Shown here: in pieces, positions 1 through 13,600 of the stretch
Layout: every line of letters starts with the position of its first letter
Numbering within the stretch: the stretch's first letter is position 1
Source: Heliocidaris tuberculata
Taxonomy: Eukaryota > Echinodermata > Echinoidea > Camarodonta > Echinometridae
Length of the DNA: 64,000 bases
Direction of reading: 5' to 3'
Assembly: GCA_025618425.1 (NCBI GenBank)
Contig: CM046842.1
Coordinates: 25,455,562 to 25,519,561, forward strand
Made by a program: the position numbers and the translations under genes
Notes under the pieces: model-generated
The model's database searches: none
Told to the model about the DNA's origin: nothing
What the model saw: only the letters and a program-made list of their open reading frames with translations

Positions 1-640
1 CTCACTTATAACATAATGGGGAGACTAAAGTTCGCCCACATTTTAAAATGTTTAGAAATGTCATAAGGGACCCAGGATATCTCATCTTATTCTAAACATC
101 ATTTAATAAAATTCACAGCCCAAGCAAACTAATATTGTCGAATTCGATTACATGTAGGTAAAATCATCAAATAAATTGACAAAAAGTTTTTGGAAATATT
201 GTGATCTCAAAATTCGATGTACGACGGAAACGCACAGCATTTGGTGAAAAAAAAGAAGTTTTAAAAAGAACGAGTCCAAAGCTCGCGCATGAGTGATTAC
301 AGATGATTTGTTAAAAATTAGAATCAATCAAAGGCAAAGTGTCATACAATGTGAAAAACACAATTTTAACTTGCAGTATGTTGGTCACTGTATACTGTAA
401 ATCCAGAAACGTTCGCGAAATGAAACTTTCGCGATTTCTAAATGGCAGCCATTTTCACAGCAAGAAACTTTCAAAAATTTAGTGTTGCGTCAGTCGTAAT
501 TCAGTAATTTCGCGTTATGAAACTTTTGCAAGTCTAAACCACTTTGCGAACATTAAATGTATGTGAAAGTTTCTGTTTTACAGTGTGCTTGTAAGCTGTT
601 ATTTTTCCACCTGTTATAATTTGCTATCCTTTTTTCAATG
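1..640. other. Upstream flank of CNOT4; no gene seen, one MITE
   Basis: AT-rich sequence with no supported ORF, TATA box or CpG-rich promoter that I can defend. The segment 394-584 is a MITE. The left half (1-390) shows no recognisable feature. Confidence 0.5.
394..584. repeat. MITE with ACTGTAAATCCAGAAACGTT / GAAAGTTTCTGTTTTACAGT ends
   Basis: The two ends form an imperfect inverted repeat (ACTGTAAA...AGAAAC versus GTTTCTG...TTACAGT). Internal sequence repeats the motif CGCGAAA/TTTCGCG. Relatives in this window: 11440-11782, 38172-38678 (interrupted) and the weaker 46990-47165. Confidence 0.7.
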
Positions 641-770
641 TTTCCTTTCCAGTGTTTTACATAGACTGTGAACCAAGCCTATTGAGATTACAACTGGTTG
701 TTGTGAGCCGTCTAACTGTCTCTCTTCTGTTACCCGAGCATCCGTTTCTCTTCTCTGCTATCAAATCACC
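641..770 (+). other. CNOT4: CNOT4 5' untranslated segment with probable upstream splice acceptor
   Basis: A good acceptor (TTTCCTTTCCAG, ending at 652) precedes an open 118-nt leader before the ATG at 771. This implies at least one upstream non-coding exon, which I cannot place. The ATG context (caccATGt) is favourable. Confidence 0.5.
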
Positions 771-3700
771 ATGTCAACCTTCGATGACCCAGCTGAGGTA
801 AGTTTCCTAAGACATACTCTCTGGCGACACATTCTCTAGCAACAATTTCTCTGCATCAGTTTCATACATGTATACCTAACCCTAACTCTAAACCAAGCCT
901 AAAATTGAATTTGCAACCCTAGCCCCAAATCTTCGACAAAATAAAGCCTGGAGCAATTGTGGTCGAAGCAGATGTCGGAGCACTGAAATAAGATGGTACT
1001 TCGGCGTCCCAATATTTGCTCAGTCTTCCCTGGGCAGATTTTAAATGCAGGGCCCTGTTTCAGAAAACTTCTTATCAATAACAATTGCAACAGATCTATG
1101 ACAAATTTGCTCTCAGCCAATAAAATGCTCTGATTTCAGTAGCTTTAACAGTCACTGAATGATAACAAGTTTTATGAAAGTTGCCTGGTTTACTTTATAT
1201 GAAGTACTGTTATCAATATCAGGTGTGTTTTAGAAGTAATATAATCTTTATTATTTCATTCTCCAGTGCCCACTGTGTATGGAGCCGTTAGAAATGGACG
1301 ATGTCAATTTCTTCCCGTGCACATGTGGTTATCAGGTAGGTCAATGTCAGTCTTTTGCTAAAATTTATGAAGGGAGTTCACGCTCTATTCAAGTTCGGTC
1401 TAATGAAAGCGCAAAAATGGGTCCAGAAAGATCATTGAAGATTTGAGGAAATTTCGATAAAGGATAAGAAAACTATGACTTTTTAAAACCGCAAAGAGTC
1501 GTACGCAGATTGGCAAATCTGTGATTCACCCTTTGAGCACCTCATAGATTTGCCGAGGATCTTCATCAAACTCAAATTAGGTTAAATTACTTTTCATATG
1601 TATTTTTCAAAATCATCTTTAGGAGATACTTGTGAACATTTCGCTGCTGCTTAGGATTGCTAGTATATTGCTGCAGTATTGGTCATCCACTATTTTTTGT
1701 CATGCTATTTATTCTTAAATGATGAGAATTTAGTTTATGGCCAAATTGCATGTTTCAAATGAATGTGTTTGTATTGCTGAATTCAATGATGAATAAATAA
1801 ACCCAAGCAATAGGAAATAATTTTCTTTTTTTAGGGGCTACTTTTTTTTTTGCCTTGGGGCTACTTTTGAATTTTATGGGGCTATTTCTTATGTTATTGG
1901 GGCTACCATTTTAATGGAAAGTGCAGATTGGTTATCAATTTGTTTTTTTGTTGTTGTGATATTACGATTGCTGTTACATTGGTACTAATCGTACCTCATG
2001 CACAAGTTTACTTTACGTCATACTGCCCAATTTGATTTTAAAATAGACCTTTTATAGATTTTTAAAATTTTAACTTCACCCCCCCCCCCCCATCAGATTT
2101 TTTTTTTTTTTTTTTTTCAAAATTTGAAGGAATAAATCAACAAAAGGTCAATTCAACAATACGTCAATTTCACCCGAATTTGCTGTCATTAGGCGTATTT
2201 CCCGCGGAGATGTTTATTTTACGCGAAAAGGCGGGCTTGGTGTGTGTTTTTTTTTCTCTTGCACATAATACTCCTAAATCCGCTTGGACGTACGTACGTA
2301 CATATACACTGTGAATGCACACAGTTCCGGGCGATTTTTCTTTTCCAATTTGTTTTTCGCGGATACCATCTCACTCGATGAACATCGCTCTCGCGCGCGA
2401 TAAGTAAAAAGCCCCGTTATACATGTAAATACACCGATTTCTTGATTTGTAGAGCGTTTTCGTTGACTCTGTTTCTCACAACCCGACTTAAGCGCCGCGT
2501 GCTTTGAAACAATGGCACTAATTCCGCATTTTTTAGGCAGGCTTTGGCTTTACAGATTGATTTTTTGAGGTGACTACGGACTTAATGTGGTAAGGGACAA
2601 TTTCTCTGTGTGGTGTATAATATCCGGTCGTAGATCTAGTGATAGTCTCATTACACGGATGATGGTAATTTTAGACCTATCATTGTAACAGTGATATTGC
2701 TTTTCGGAAAGGAAATTTTCACAAAAGGTGTTGCGCAAAGACTAAGTGAAATGAAGCTGTCGATGAATTTATACAACCCTGATATAGAATGAGGGTAGTT
2801 ACTGTAGTATGCGTGAAAAAAGCGCTATCTTCAGTTTCCCTGTCGATATGCGATATCTGGCTATAATTGTTGTCATTTGGTCTAGCGCTCACGATGCTAC
2901 ACATACATGTAAGCTCCGAGTCAACAACGAGATAAAAGGTTGAATTTAGCTGCTTTTTGAGCATAATAGTGATTTTCTTTCGAATCATTGATGGGGGCGA
3001 TTCATATGAAAACGGTCGCCCCCAAATACAGGTTTTCCAGCATTTATTGGGGCGATATGGGGGCCGACGAGGGCGAAATCGCCCGTCGCCCCCGTGTTTT
3101 TCCGACGCTGAACCCAAGGCTAAACTCCCAAAGAAATGTCGCATCCAAAGAAGATGTAAGTTATGTGATGTTTCCTAAAAGTCTTTCATTAATGCAACAT
3201 TGTTGTCGTTTGGTCCTGTCAGATTTGTCGGTTCTGTTGGCATCGTATTCGTACAGACGAGAATGGTTTATGCCCAGCGTGCAGGAAGGCCTACCCTGAA
3301 TGCCCGGCGGATTTCAAACCACTCTCAGAGGAACAGTAAGTGCTAAGATATGGTACCAGTCTTCTGAAACTCATTGCTGTATTAAGGCCTGTTGAATACT
3401 CAACCTGAGATCGCTTTCAGTGAAACTTTTTGAATTACACCTTAAATGAAAATATAATTGTCAAAATGGCTTTTATGGGTTAAAATTTCCATGGTGCACT
3501 TGAATACAAGGATATATTAGTGCATTATTGTCTGCCCGTTGGACATGAGGACAAGCGCATATAGTACTATGCTTATTTGTGTTTAAACCATGGGTTAAGA
3601 TATACGTCTTCCATGAATTTGGTCCTAAGAGTCTGGTGTAAAGGCTTTTAAAAAGGGGTACTTATTGGATTTCTTCTGAAAAGAAAAACCCTGTTGAAGC

Positions 3701-6700
3701 ACCATCAAGGTTCGTTCAGATATGAAGCAGTAAACCGCCTGCGTACTGCTCTTAAATGAGTACGCATAGGACATTTGTGCATCATCCATCCCCACTTGCC
3801 ATTCATTTAATACACAAAATAAACTTGCTACCGTTTTTTGAGGCGGTTTACCGCTGCTTATGTGAACGAGCTTTCATTCTTTTGCTCAGAGCCTGAAGGG
3901 CATTATCTCCATTTTACTAGGCATTATACTAGTCGGGTGTAATTGGTATCCACATTTGCAGTAAATAGGGTCATGTGTGACACATTAAACTTATGTTGCT
4001 GCCGAGCAGGCTTCTCCGCTGAAAACTGTTTAAACATGGTCCAAATTGAAAGATGGCTTTGTGGAATATCAGGGGGTGATTAAAGAGGACCGAAGCAAGT
4101 TTGGAGATTGAAAGTATGTATTCAAATGTTTATTTGTTCGGGTCGGGTGTTGAATGAAATACGGCATTATGGCATCACAGGGAGATGGTTTGGGAGAACC
4201 AAACTAATTGTGGAAATTGGAAGTATGCAATAGTTACTACAGTACCGTTGTAAGGGAGAATTTAAACTTGGTATTATTTATCCTGCAGTTCCCCATGCTT
4301 GGTGTTAGTGCCAAGGGTGTTATTAACTGGCAAGAATCCTGCTGCCAAGGGTGATTGACCTAGAGATTTGTGTGGTGTCTCAAAATTAAACACTACTCCA
4401 ATAAGTTAACCATGTACACGTTGAAACGGTTCCAACTTTCTTTAGCAACTAAATATTACCCTAAGAATTCAAAAGATTACATGAAACAAAACTGGGCTGT
4501 TGCTTAGTATCACAGGCATAAAAAAATAATCCACGAACATTTCCTTAGAGTAATTATTAGTTATGATTGTACTTCGCTATTCTTTTCCCCAACAGGTTGC
4601 ATCGGATAAAGAATGAGAAAAGACAGAAAGATATTCAGCGTAAGCAGAAGATCACAGAAAACAGGAAACATTTAGCGAGTGTAAGGTAAGTTCTGAGGAT
4701 GGTTTGAACTTCCTTGCCCTCTTTGCTGGGGCAACCATGATCTGGCTCTGACAATGTGATAAAACCTGAAGTGGCATTAAGACACTATTCTGCCAGGGAA
4801 ACGCATTCAAGAAAAATAATCAAACAGGATAGTCTTCGCATTCTTCAGCAGAGTCCAGGATGCAAAATTGACGTTAAAAATGTAAAATACGTTTCTGAAT
4901 CGGACGTACACACGCACACGCATCTACATTTGCCCCAGGTCAGACGGATTTCAGAACTAACCTGTCTCTCATTATGGAATCACCTACATATGTATGATAT
5001 ATACATGTGTATTGAATCTAATATTAATATAATATGGACTGGGCTTGAGGGGGATACAACATTTATTGCCTGAACTAGAATTGTATTGCCCGAGTCGAAG
5101 ACAAGGGCAATACGATTCTAGTGAGGGCAATTAATGTTGTATCCCCCGAAAGTAGCCAGTCTATATCATTATTATTAACAGAATCAGACATCTAGAGCGA
5201 ACTAGAAAATTTTAACACGCAAATCCCATTGACTTTCGAAACTGGGCAAAAAAACAATTTATCGGCCCGCAATTTTGTTGGCTTGTCAAAGCCAGGCAAT
5301 AAAATGTAAAAATTGCATTGCTCAGATGTCTGATATGGTTAATAATCCTTTTTAATTGTTGTTGTAGAGGTGTAGTGGTCTAGTGGATGAGTCTCCAGAC
5401 TGTGGATCACAGGGTACGGGATTCGAATCCCAGCCTGGCACTTATGTCCTTTGGCAAGACATTAATCTACATTTGCCACGCTCCACCCGGGTGTATACAT
5501 GGGTCCCTGATATGCTTGAGCACTGATTAAGTGCAGCGCCATAGGGTCACAGCTTGACGGATTTGAGCGCTATATAAGAAGCCATTATTATTGTTATTCT
5601 TGTTTCAGAGTTGTTCAGAAGAATCTGGTTTTCGTTGTGGGGTTGTCACAAAGATTAGCAGATACAGAGGTAGGTCCAACTCTTTTATATGCCATTTTGT
5701 CAATAAGAGCATTAATTTCAAGATATATACATATACTTCCCTTTGTATTTTCCAACGAGTTTGTGTTTATTAAAAAAGAGGAAATTTTATGAGTAAGGAG
5801 ACAGATAAAGGAAACAAAATAGGCCTAAAAATATTGAGGGAAGCTAAGCATTGTGTATCAGACTGTCTGATTGTCATTTTAAAGATTTTGTCTAATTTTT
5901 TTTTTTTTTTTCATTTTGCAACCGAACACATTTTGTAATGAAATTCATATAGATTTATTATTTTTTTTCCCCTCTTTCCTCTTCTTTAACAGATATTGAA
6001 AAAACAAGAATATTTTGGGAAATTTGGCAAGATTCTCAAAGTAGTCATCAACCAGAACACATCATATGCAGGCAGTCAGTCGCATGTAAGTAAGGGTCAA
6101 AGGTTAACTCGAGTCCTTTTGCAGATGCTGTGTTTTTTAAATAACCTGTCTATAAAAGTCATCTTGGATTGTTCATATGCCATGCAATTAATATTCCCTC
6201 CCCCTGCCTTTTTTCTTGTTCTTTTAATAATGAACTCTATGGACATGATGAAACCATTTAGAAGGTGAAAACCGGTCCATAGCCAAAGCTCATGAGCTCT
6301 TCAAGAAAGAAATAGACTATTTTGATATCTTGAATTGCATTTTTTTGCACCATGTAGAAGGTGAAAACCGGTCCATAGCCAAAGTTCATGAGCTCTTCAA
6401 GAAAGAAATGGACGATTTTTGATATCTTGAATTGCATTTTCTTTTTAATATGCAACTCTTCTATTAAACGTAGGTGCTTAAAAACACCAACATAGATGTA
6501 CATATGCAAGACTACAGAACCTAGTGATGTATTTGCTCTTAAAATATTTTCCTTTATTGGTCTTACTTTGGAACCTACAGGGGCCCAGTGCAAGTGCGTA
6601 CGTAACGTATCAGAAGGCTGAGGATTCATTACGGGCGATACAAGCGGTAAACAATGTCCACGTCGATGGGAGGACGTTAAAAGCGTCGTTAGGAACAACG

Positions 6701-9700
6701 AAGTACTGCAGTCATTTTCTTAGGAATTCACAATGTCCCAAGCTAGTAAGTAAAATTCTAAATCTACTTGTTTGATGAAAGAAGTTGTTGAATTCATTCT
6801 TCCTTTTTGATGATTTATCATTGAAGTAAAAGTGAAAGTTATGCACTATAAATATATTTTTATCTGAAGTTATTAGCAAACTGCTAATAATTGTTTTCTG
6901 GTTAAGAAAAGCTTGTCTCTTTTGACTTTGATGGATGCTACATCTTTTGACAAAGGGTTGTGATAATGAGTGGCAAACAAATCTACAAATTTTATAGTTT
7001 GGGAGAAATTGTTCACTTTGATTTTTCTTGATTTTCTTGCTCTATGTACATCTGAAATTGCAACTTAGGCCCTAAAATGGTGACCTATCCCTTTAACCCA
7101 TTGCGGCTCAGAGTTTTGTTAAGGTCTTAATTTATCAGCTTTTCCTCCTCAAATTAGCAACAATTATTCTTTTTTCCTACTCCAACATAGTTTGGAAAAA
7201 AATAAATATCTTTATTAAATGAACTATTAAATGCAAATTTCAAAATGAAACCAAAAAATTGCCAATTTGCACACAAAAATAAGTGATTATTACTAGGGCT
7301 GGGACTAAAAACCGGGTACCCGAGTCCCGCCCGAGAGCCTCGGGACCCGGGTCAAAATATTAGATAACCGATACCCGAAAATGAGTATTTAATTATCACC
7401 TATGTATGTACACGACAAGGCGGTAGATGAACGTCGAACAGCCATTTACTATTTACATGTAAAAAAAAATCCAGGTAGCGCTCTAGCGCACCATTGCAGT
7501 GATGCGCTTTTGATTCGTTCAACTCACTGTGAAACATAACCTTACACATTCGTATACACAGAGAGCAAAGCTCACTGCCGCTATTCGGAGACTGCTCATT
7601 GGTTCATTGAACCCATGACATAATTTGCATTTAGTGCCCTTCCCCCTTCTTTGCAGTGAACGATAAGTCTATGAGCGATTAACGGGCGTAACGTTTACAA
7701 ACTCATGCATATTCAACAGTCGCTCCACACTCGCACGTGGCATCTCACAACTCGTACACTATTAAACAGGTATTTTTAACATCGACGATCACGATCTGAC
7801 ACTGTCACAATATCCTGAAACTTTAGCAAAGAAGTATACCAATTACTGAAATCAGATTAAGAGTACATGAACGATATATCCAAAATAATATCCTTCATTG
7901 TTCATGCGAAAGTGAAAAGCAAGGCTGTGAGAAGCAAAGGATGTCTACAGTGCGCGCGATTAACATTTTCATTCATAAAATTGGGCTTGTGACGTCATTT
8001 CATGAGCGGTCCGTTAATAACAAGTCATGACAAGTCACATGCCAGCCAGCCAATGAAGGTATGCGCCTTTTTTTTTTTCTTTTTTCTTTTCATATACCGC
8101 GGCGGCATTGGGCGGAAAGGCGCTTTGTATAAACAGATCGAATTTCAAAAGGGAACCGCATGTGTGTGTTAAAGGATGAAGTTGCAGTCGGACAGAGAAG
8201 AAAATGTTGGCTTGATGATTTTTTTTGATGAATGATGAGTTTGATGAATGATGATATTTGATGTCTGATGAAGATAATTGTTTTGATGATGTTATTATCT
8301 TGATAATGATGATATGATGATGATGTCTTTGATGATTATGATGATCGATGATGATATCAATGGTGCTACTGGCGAAGAGAGAGGACCCGGCATGTATTGA
8401 TGATTTTATGTGTACTAGTAGTGGTACGTGTGTGTGAATTTCAATAATTGGCGGGTTGATCACACGTTGAGAATGAAACTGTCGGTGAGACGATGACCGC
8501 GTGCGTGAGGACTCGCAATGTGTATAATTAGAGTATGAGGAGTGTAGATACTACAGAAAGCTCGCCATTTTCGCCAGGCAAATCAATACTCCGTGTGAAC
8601 AGTGAAGTTTGTGTACAAAGTGAGTAAGTGACTCGATCTCTACGATCACGATGTCAAAATTCCCAAGAGCTGCCCATACAAAATTATTAAGAATCATCAT
8701 GATCATCGTCTCAAACGAGTTTTTCTTCATAAGATTTCTTTGTGTTCCCCTTCCTTTTTTATAAGTACATGTACATTCATGTATTTTGGATAAACATGTG
8801 CGAGGGACTGTTGACCGCGCGTGACTACCTAAGGCGCTGGCGCGCTGGCATGATTAGACGGTAGACAATTTCTACAGATTAGATTTAGGCGGCTTATGCC
8901 TATCCTGTCTTGCGCCCACGCGATTTCCTCCGCCTGTTTTGTTGTTGTTGTTTTTGTTTTTGTTCTTGTTTTTTCCTCGAATGGTTTATTTCAGTTGCCA
9001 AACACAAAGGAGTTTTCCCACAGTGTTTGTAGCTTCTTAGGGGTAAATATTGGCTTGTAATTCGTGTTATATCATTTTCGGGTAACCGGGAACCCGCCCG
9101 AAAAATAGTCGGGTTCCCGAATTGAAAAAATACCCGAAACTCCCACCCCTAATTATTACACTGCATTGCCAATTTAGAAAGTTTAATGATAAGTTAGAAT
9201 TAATTCGCTCTCATTCAAGAACAGCATAACGTACTGCATTAAAAATGGACTCGAAATTTCAGTAAATTTCTCTCTTCTGCTCATGTAATTTGCAGCATTT
9301 TGGATCAAAAGATACTCCAAACATGTCACTAAAAGGAGACCCTGTACTGCTTGGGTTATTGCATTCAATATACATGTAACATGTTTTTGAAATATGTGCA
9401 TATTTTTAGTGGTTTCTGTGACATGAAAGAGAAATACACTCTGTGCTGTTGGGTATGTTAGTCTACTTTCATTTCAAATGCTGATAAGATGGGAAAGGTG
9501 TTATGTCATTTAGTTGGTTCGCCAACATTTCCTCCGACGACAATTGCTCTGGGATGGTTTCTGAGATTCATTTTATCTTGATTTTAGTGAAAAGATTTTA
9601 TTTGTCATAACAAATTTTGAACAGCAACATTTCATTGGTGTTTGCGCAGAGGTCTTTCGTGTACGCAGCCACTATTGCACAGTCATTATCCAATTATGCC

Positions 9701-9985
9701 CCATACATGTAAGTGTACATTTGTTATGAGAATTAAAATCATTTCACTAAAATCGAGATAAAATGAATCTCAGAATACCACCCCAGGACTTTATTTCGTC
9801 CAAAATGTAGGGTTGGGGTCAGTGGTGCCATTGGAGTTTAGGTTAGGTTTAAGATTAAGGTTAGGTAGTGTTTGGTCCAGGGTTGAATTTTAGAATTTGA
9901 TTAGTGTTTGAAATTGTTGTGAACTATTGTTGCCAGAGCATTTAGTCTTCTTTTGTAACTGTAATTTTGATTCGTTTGAATTCAC

Positions 9986-10032
<47 letters not shown>

Positions 10033-10603
10033 GTTATTGTTATTATTATTATTATTGTTATTATTATTATTATTATTAATTATTATTATTATTAATAGTA
10101 ATAATATTATTATCATAAGATATTTGGCGTCACCTGTTCCTGGGAGGGGAAAAGGGAACTGAATCACTGTAACCCTCAGGTCTTTCCACGCGATATAACC
10201 GATTGGGATGTGCAGGTGTACCACTACACCGGGGTTTCCCCCCTACTCTTCTTCAAATAGTGCAGTGTGTTCTTATCGTGCAGAGCTGACTCTCCGCTAC
10301 ACAGGGTCTTCATTTAACATCCTCTCATTGTAATGCACCCTGTGTCAATGAAACACGGGGGGGGCAAGTTTTAAACACACAATGCAGGCGTCTGTCATCT
10401 GCCCGGGATGGATTCGAACCCGACAGGCAGACGCTTTTCCGCCTAAGCCAACCCACCTCCTCAGATGACTTGAATGTACATGTAAGAATCTAATACAAGA
10501 ATTAATTTCATTTTCTATTCTCTTCCTCGTTTTAGGACTGTATGTATTTACATGAGCTAGGTGACGAGAATGCAAGTTTTACAAAGGAAGATATGCAAAT
10601 GGG
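771..10603 (+). CDS. CNOT4: CNOT4 exons 1-8: C4C4 RING, coiled linker, RRM, C3H zinc finger
   Basis: Exons 2-3 encode the CNOT4-type C4C4 RING. The zinc ligands are CPLC (C10, C13), CTC (C27, C29), CRFC (C34, C37) and CPAC (C49, C52); the pattern lacks the usual RING histidine, which is diagnostic for this family. Exon 4 encodes a basic, likely helical linker (RIKNEKRQK...ENRKHLASVR). Exons 5-7 encode the RRM: RNP2-like NLVFVVGL at the start of exon 5 and RNP1-like SAYVTYQK in exon 7. Exons 7-8 join to form the C3H finger C-x8-C-x4-C-x3-H (KYCSHFLRNSQC / DCMYLHE). The exon 7/8 junction gives CPKLDC, where I recall proline in place of leucine in vertebrate proteins. Exon 8 ends in the conserved FTKEDMQMG segment. 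Confidence 0.95.
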
Positions 10604-13600
10604 GTAAGTTGCAAACAGTGCAATAATTTTCAGTCAGTTCCTCCTTCTAATGCTTATTTTGAACCCTACTCACAATAAGCTTAATGATTGAGAGCATTCA
10701 GCATTCACATATTTGTACATATGTGCTTTTTGCTCTATTGCTTTTGGGTCATTCCATGAGGTTGGGGCAAAAATTATGACAAAGTCCATGTAACGCTGGT
10801 ATGAGATCTTCTATTAAACATGGAAGATGAAATCTTCCGTTGAAGATTTTTATGCAGTGAATGTGTATAGTAATAGCCAGCCAGAATCATCCCTGTTTCA
10901 ATTTTAACTCTTTCAAAGCTTTACTTAAAATGCATGTCTTTTTTTACCACTGTTACATGGACATCACTTACGTTTATATAACATTACATACAATTTTGGC
11001 CTGCGATATTGATTCACCATGGAGCTAGAGAACTTCTCAACATAAGGAGTGGCTATGCTTTTTTTACACTGCATTCAATTTTAGCAAACATTGTTATGGT
11101 TGATAGGATACATACACATGTACATGTACATGTAGTTCCTCACTTCTGGTATGTCTCAAAAATTGCCCCAACCCTGAGGAATGACCCATTCTGACATGTA
11201 TCTGTAGTCCTGTACTATCTGCCTAACCTGGGACTATTTGTCCCAAGTATTTACCATATCTGGAATGGGGGATTTTAGAATTTTTATCCTTTTAGACGGG
11301 ATGCGGACATTTTGCTTGCTTTGTCATCGAATGCTGATTAATTCAATACAGAATTTTGCTGTTAGCTAGTATGAACATGAGGTGCTGTGACATAGAGGAC
11401 GACAATTGCTCCGGGCTTCATTTTGTGACTAAAAGATATACTGTAAATTCAGAAATATTCGCGGTACATTAATTTTTGTGGATTTCGCACTTTTTTATGC
11501 GGGCGCCAATTTTAGAACTCGCGAAAATATTAGCCTGATTTCCTATGCGGGTTGACTGCGTGCTTCAGCACATTAATATGTGTGTGTTTGTCCAATTCAT
11601 TTTTGAGCGCGTGTGTGTAGTTGCGCATGCCGTATGCATTTGAGTGGACTGCGAGTGTGTAAATTAATAAATGGAGTGGGTATACATACATGTACGAGCG
11701 TGGAATTGTGCAGCGCAAATTTAAGAACCCACGAATATGTTTTGGGAACATTTAACTGCACGAAAATAACAGCGTTTACAGTAGGGTTAGGCTTACAATA
11801 GGGTTTTATTGTTAGAGTTAGATGTACATGTAGTGTTTGGTTGAGGGTTAAAGTTCAGTATTCAGTATAGTTTAAGACATTGACAGAACAGTTGTCACCG
11901 AAGCATGTGTCGTACAATCGATCGTAGCAGTTGTAGCCAGTATGATCAAACCAGTCATTTGATATTTTTCTTGCAGCAAACATCAAGAATACGAACAGAA
12001 GCTACTGCACGACCTCTTAGGGGGAGGTAGTAGCCACAGTCCCGGTTCCTCTACCACTACCACAACCACACACAACCACACAGCTGCCACCACAGCATCA
12101 ACATCAGCCACAACTAACTCAACAAGTGCTGCAAGCAATGGTGCAAGCAATGCTGCAATGTCATCGGGCGGGGAGAGATCGAGATCACAATCAAATACAA
12201 GGTACAACACGGTCACCGCAATAAGCCAATTCGTAATCACAATTTGCGCATATACCGAGTACAATTGACCTTTATACGCTGTTATTTTGTACGCCCCACG
12301 ATGGACGCACCAGTAGGATTTTACATGTTGAAGATATATGACTAAAAAAAGATGGAAGTGTGCGGGGCGGAACATTCATTGCCGCATCCTGCATGCAGTC
12401 CCATATACCCATTTTTGTGTGCAGTGCATGTGCTTTTCAGGGAGATTGAGTCAATATCTTATGATTTTGGTGATTCCAAAACCTCACAGTATACACCAAT
12501 TTTTTATGTAGACATGATCAGCCTTTCCCAGTTGCTTTGAGACAGTTTCTTTCACAATGTAATCGCATGACCAGAACTCAACTCTTATCTTTAAAGGTTC
12601 CCTTCTATGAAATTCTAATTCTTGTTATTTTGTACATGATACTCATCTAAATTGAAAAATGACATCCGTTTGCAATGAATACGTATCTGAATATTTTTAA
12701 AATAATATTTTCCCCACGTATTCAGGCCTAAACGAGTCTGCTAAGCTCCGCCCCCTTTTAAACCCCGAATTCTCGTTCTTCGAGCATGATTGACGTGTGA
12801 CGTCACAAACCGACATCGCCGGTGCTTGTTTACAATATCTTGCATATATCACGCGTGCAAACTAACTTGCAGTTATATATCACCTCGAAAACCACCTCGA
12901 AATCAAAGTATGCCGCAACGCTGTGTCATTGCAGGTTGCAGCAACATCACAAAGGAGGGTGTAAGTCTACATTTATTCCTCAAAGACCCAAATATTAGAA
13001 GAAAATGGACCTCAAAAGTGAAACTAACTCGCGTCAATTGGAAGGGGCCGAGTGACCGCAGTGTCCGTGTGTTCCGAGCACATTTGTGCGGAAGACTTCC
13101 TTGATAGTACGGGGCTGCATGCGGCGTTTGGCATCAAGAAGAGGCCGTCCCTGAAGCAAGATGCCATCCCCAAAATCAAACTTGATCTGCGGTATCTATT
13201 GATCATATATCTATTCATCAACTATCACTGTACCTACACTAACTTAGTCTACCGGTACTTATTATTCATAGCAGCACAATGAAAACATGCAAGGTAACAG
13301 GAGAGCTAAGGGTTTTCTGGATATCAATGTTAGAATTTACTAGAAACAAAACGCTACCACCCCATGCACCAGTAAAACCCTACCCAAGCCCAGGCCAGGC
13401 AGGGTCAGCAGGCGAACGACCGAACGGCACGGCGTGTACACCTGCGCACGTCGAGCTCACTGCCTCGATCAGCTATCAGCTCAGCCTCATCAGGACTGGG
13501 GCATTTTGCAAGCGCAAACAAGATTCATAATCGGTGGATATGCGTAAATTAAAATTTAATCGGCAATCTAATTATCAAAAGGAATTACTAGTTATAATTC

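Noticed and set aside
8035..8463. 142-codon minus-strand ORF
   Set aside because: Ile/His-rich product of GAT repeats inside the hAT-like element.
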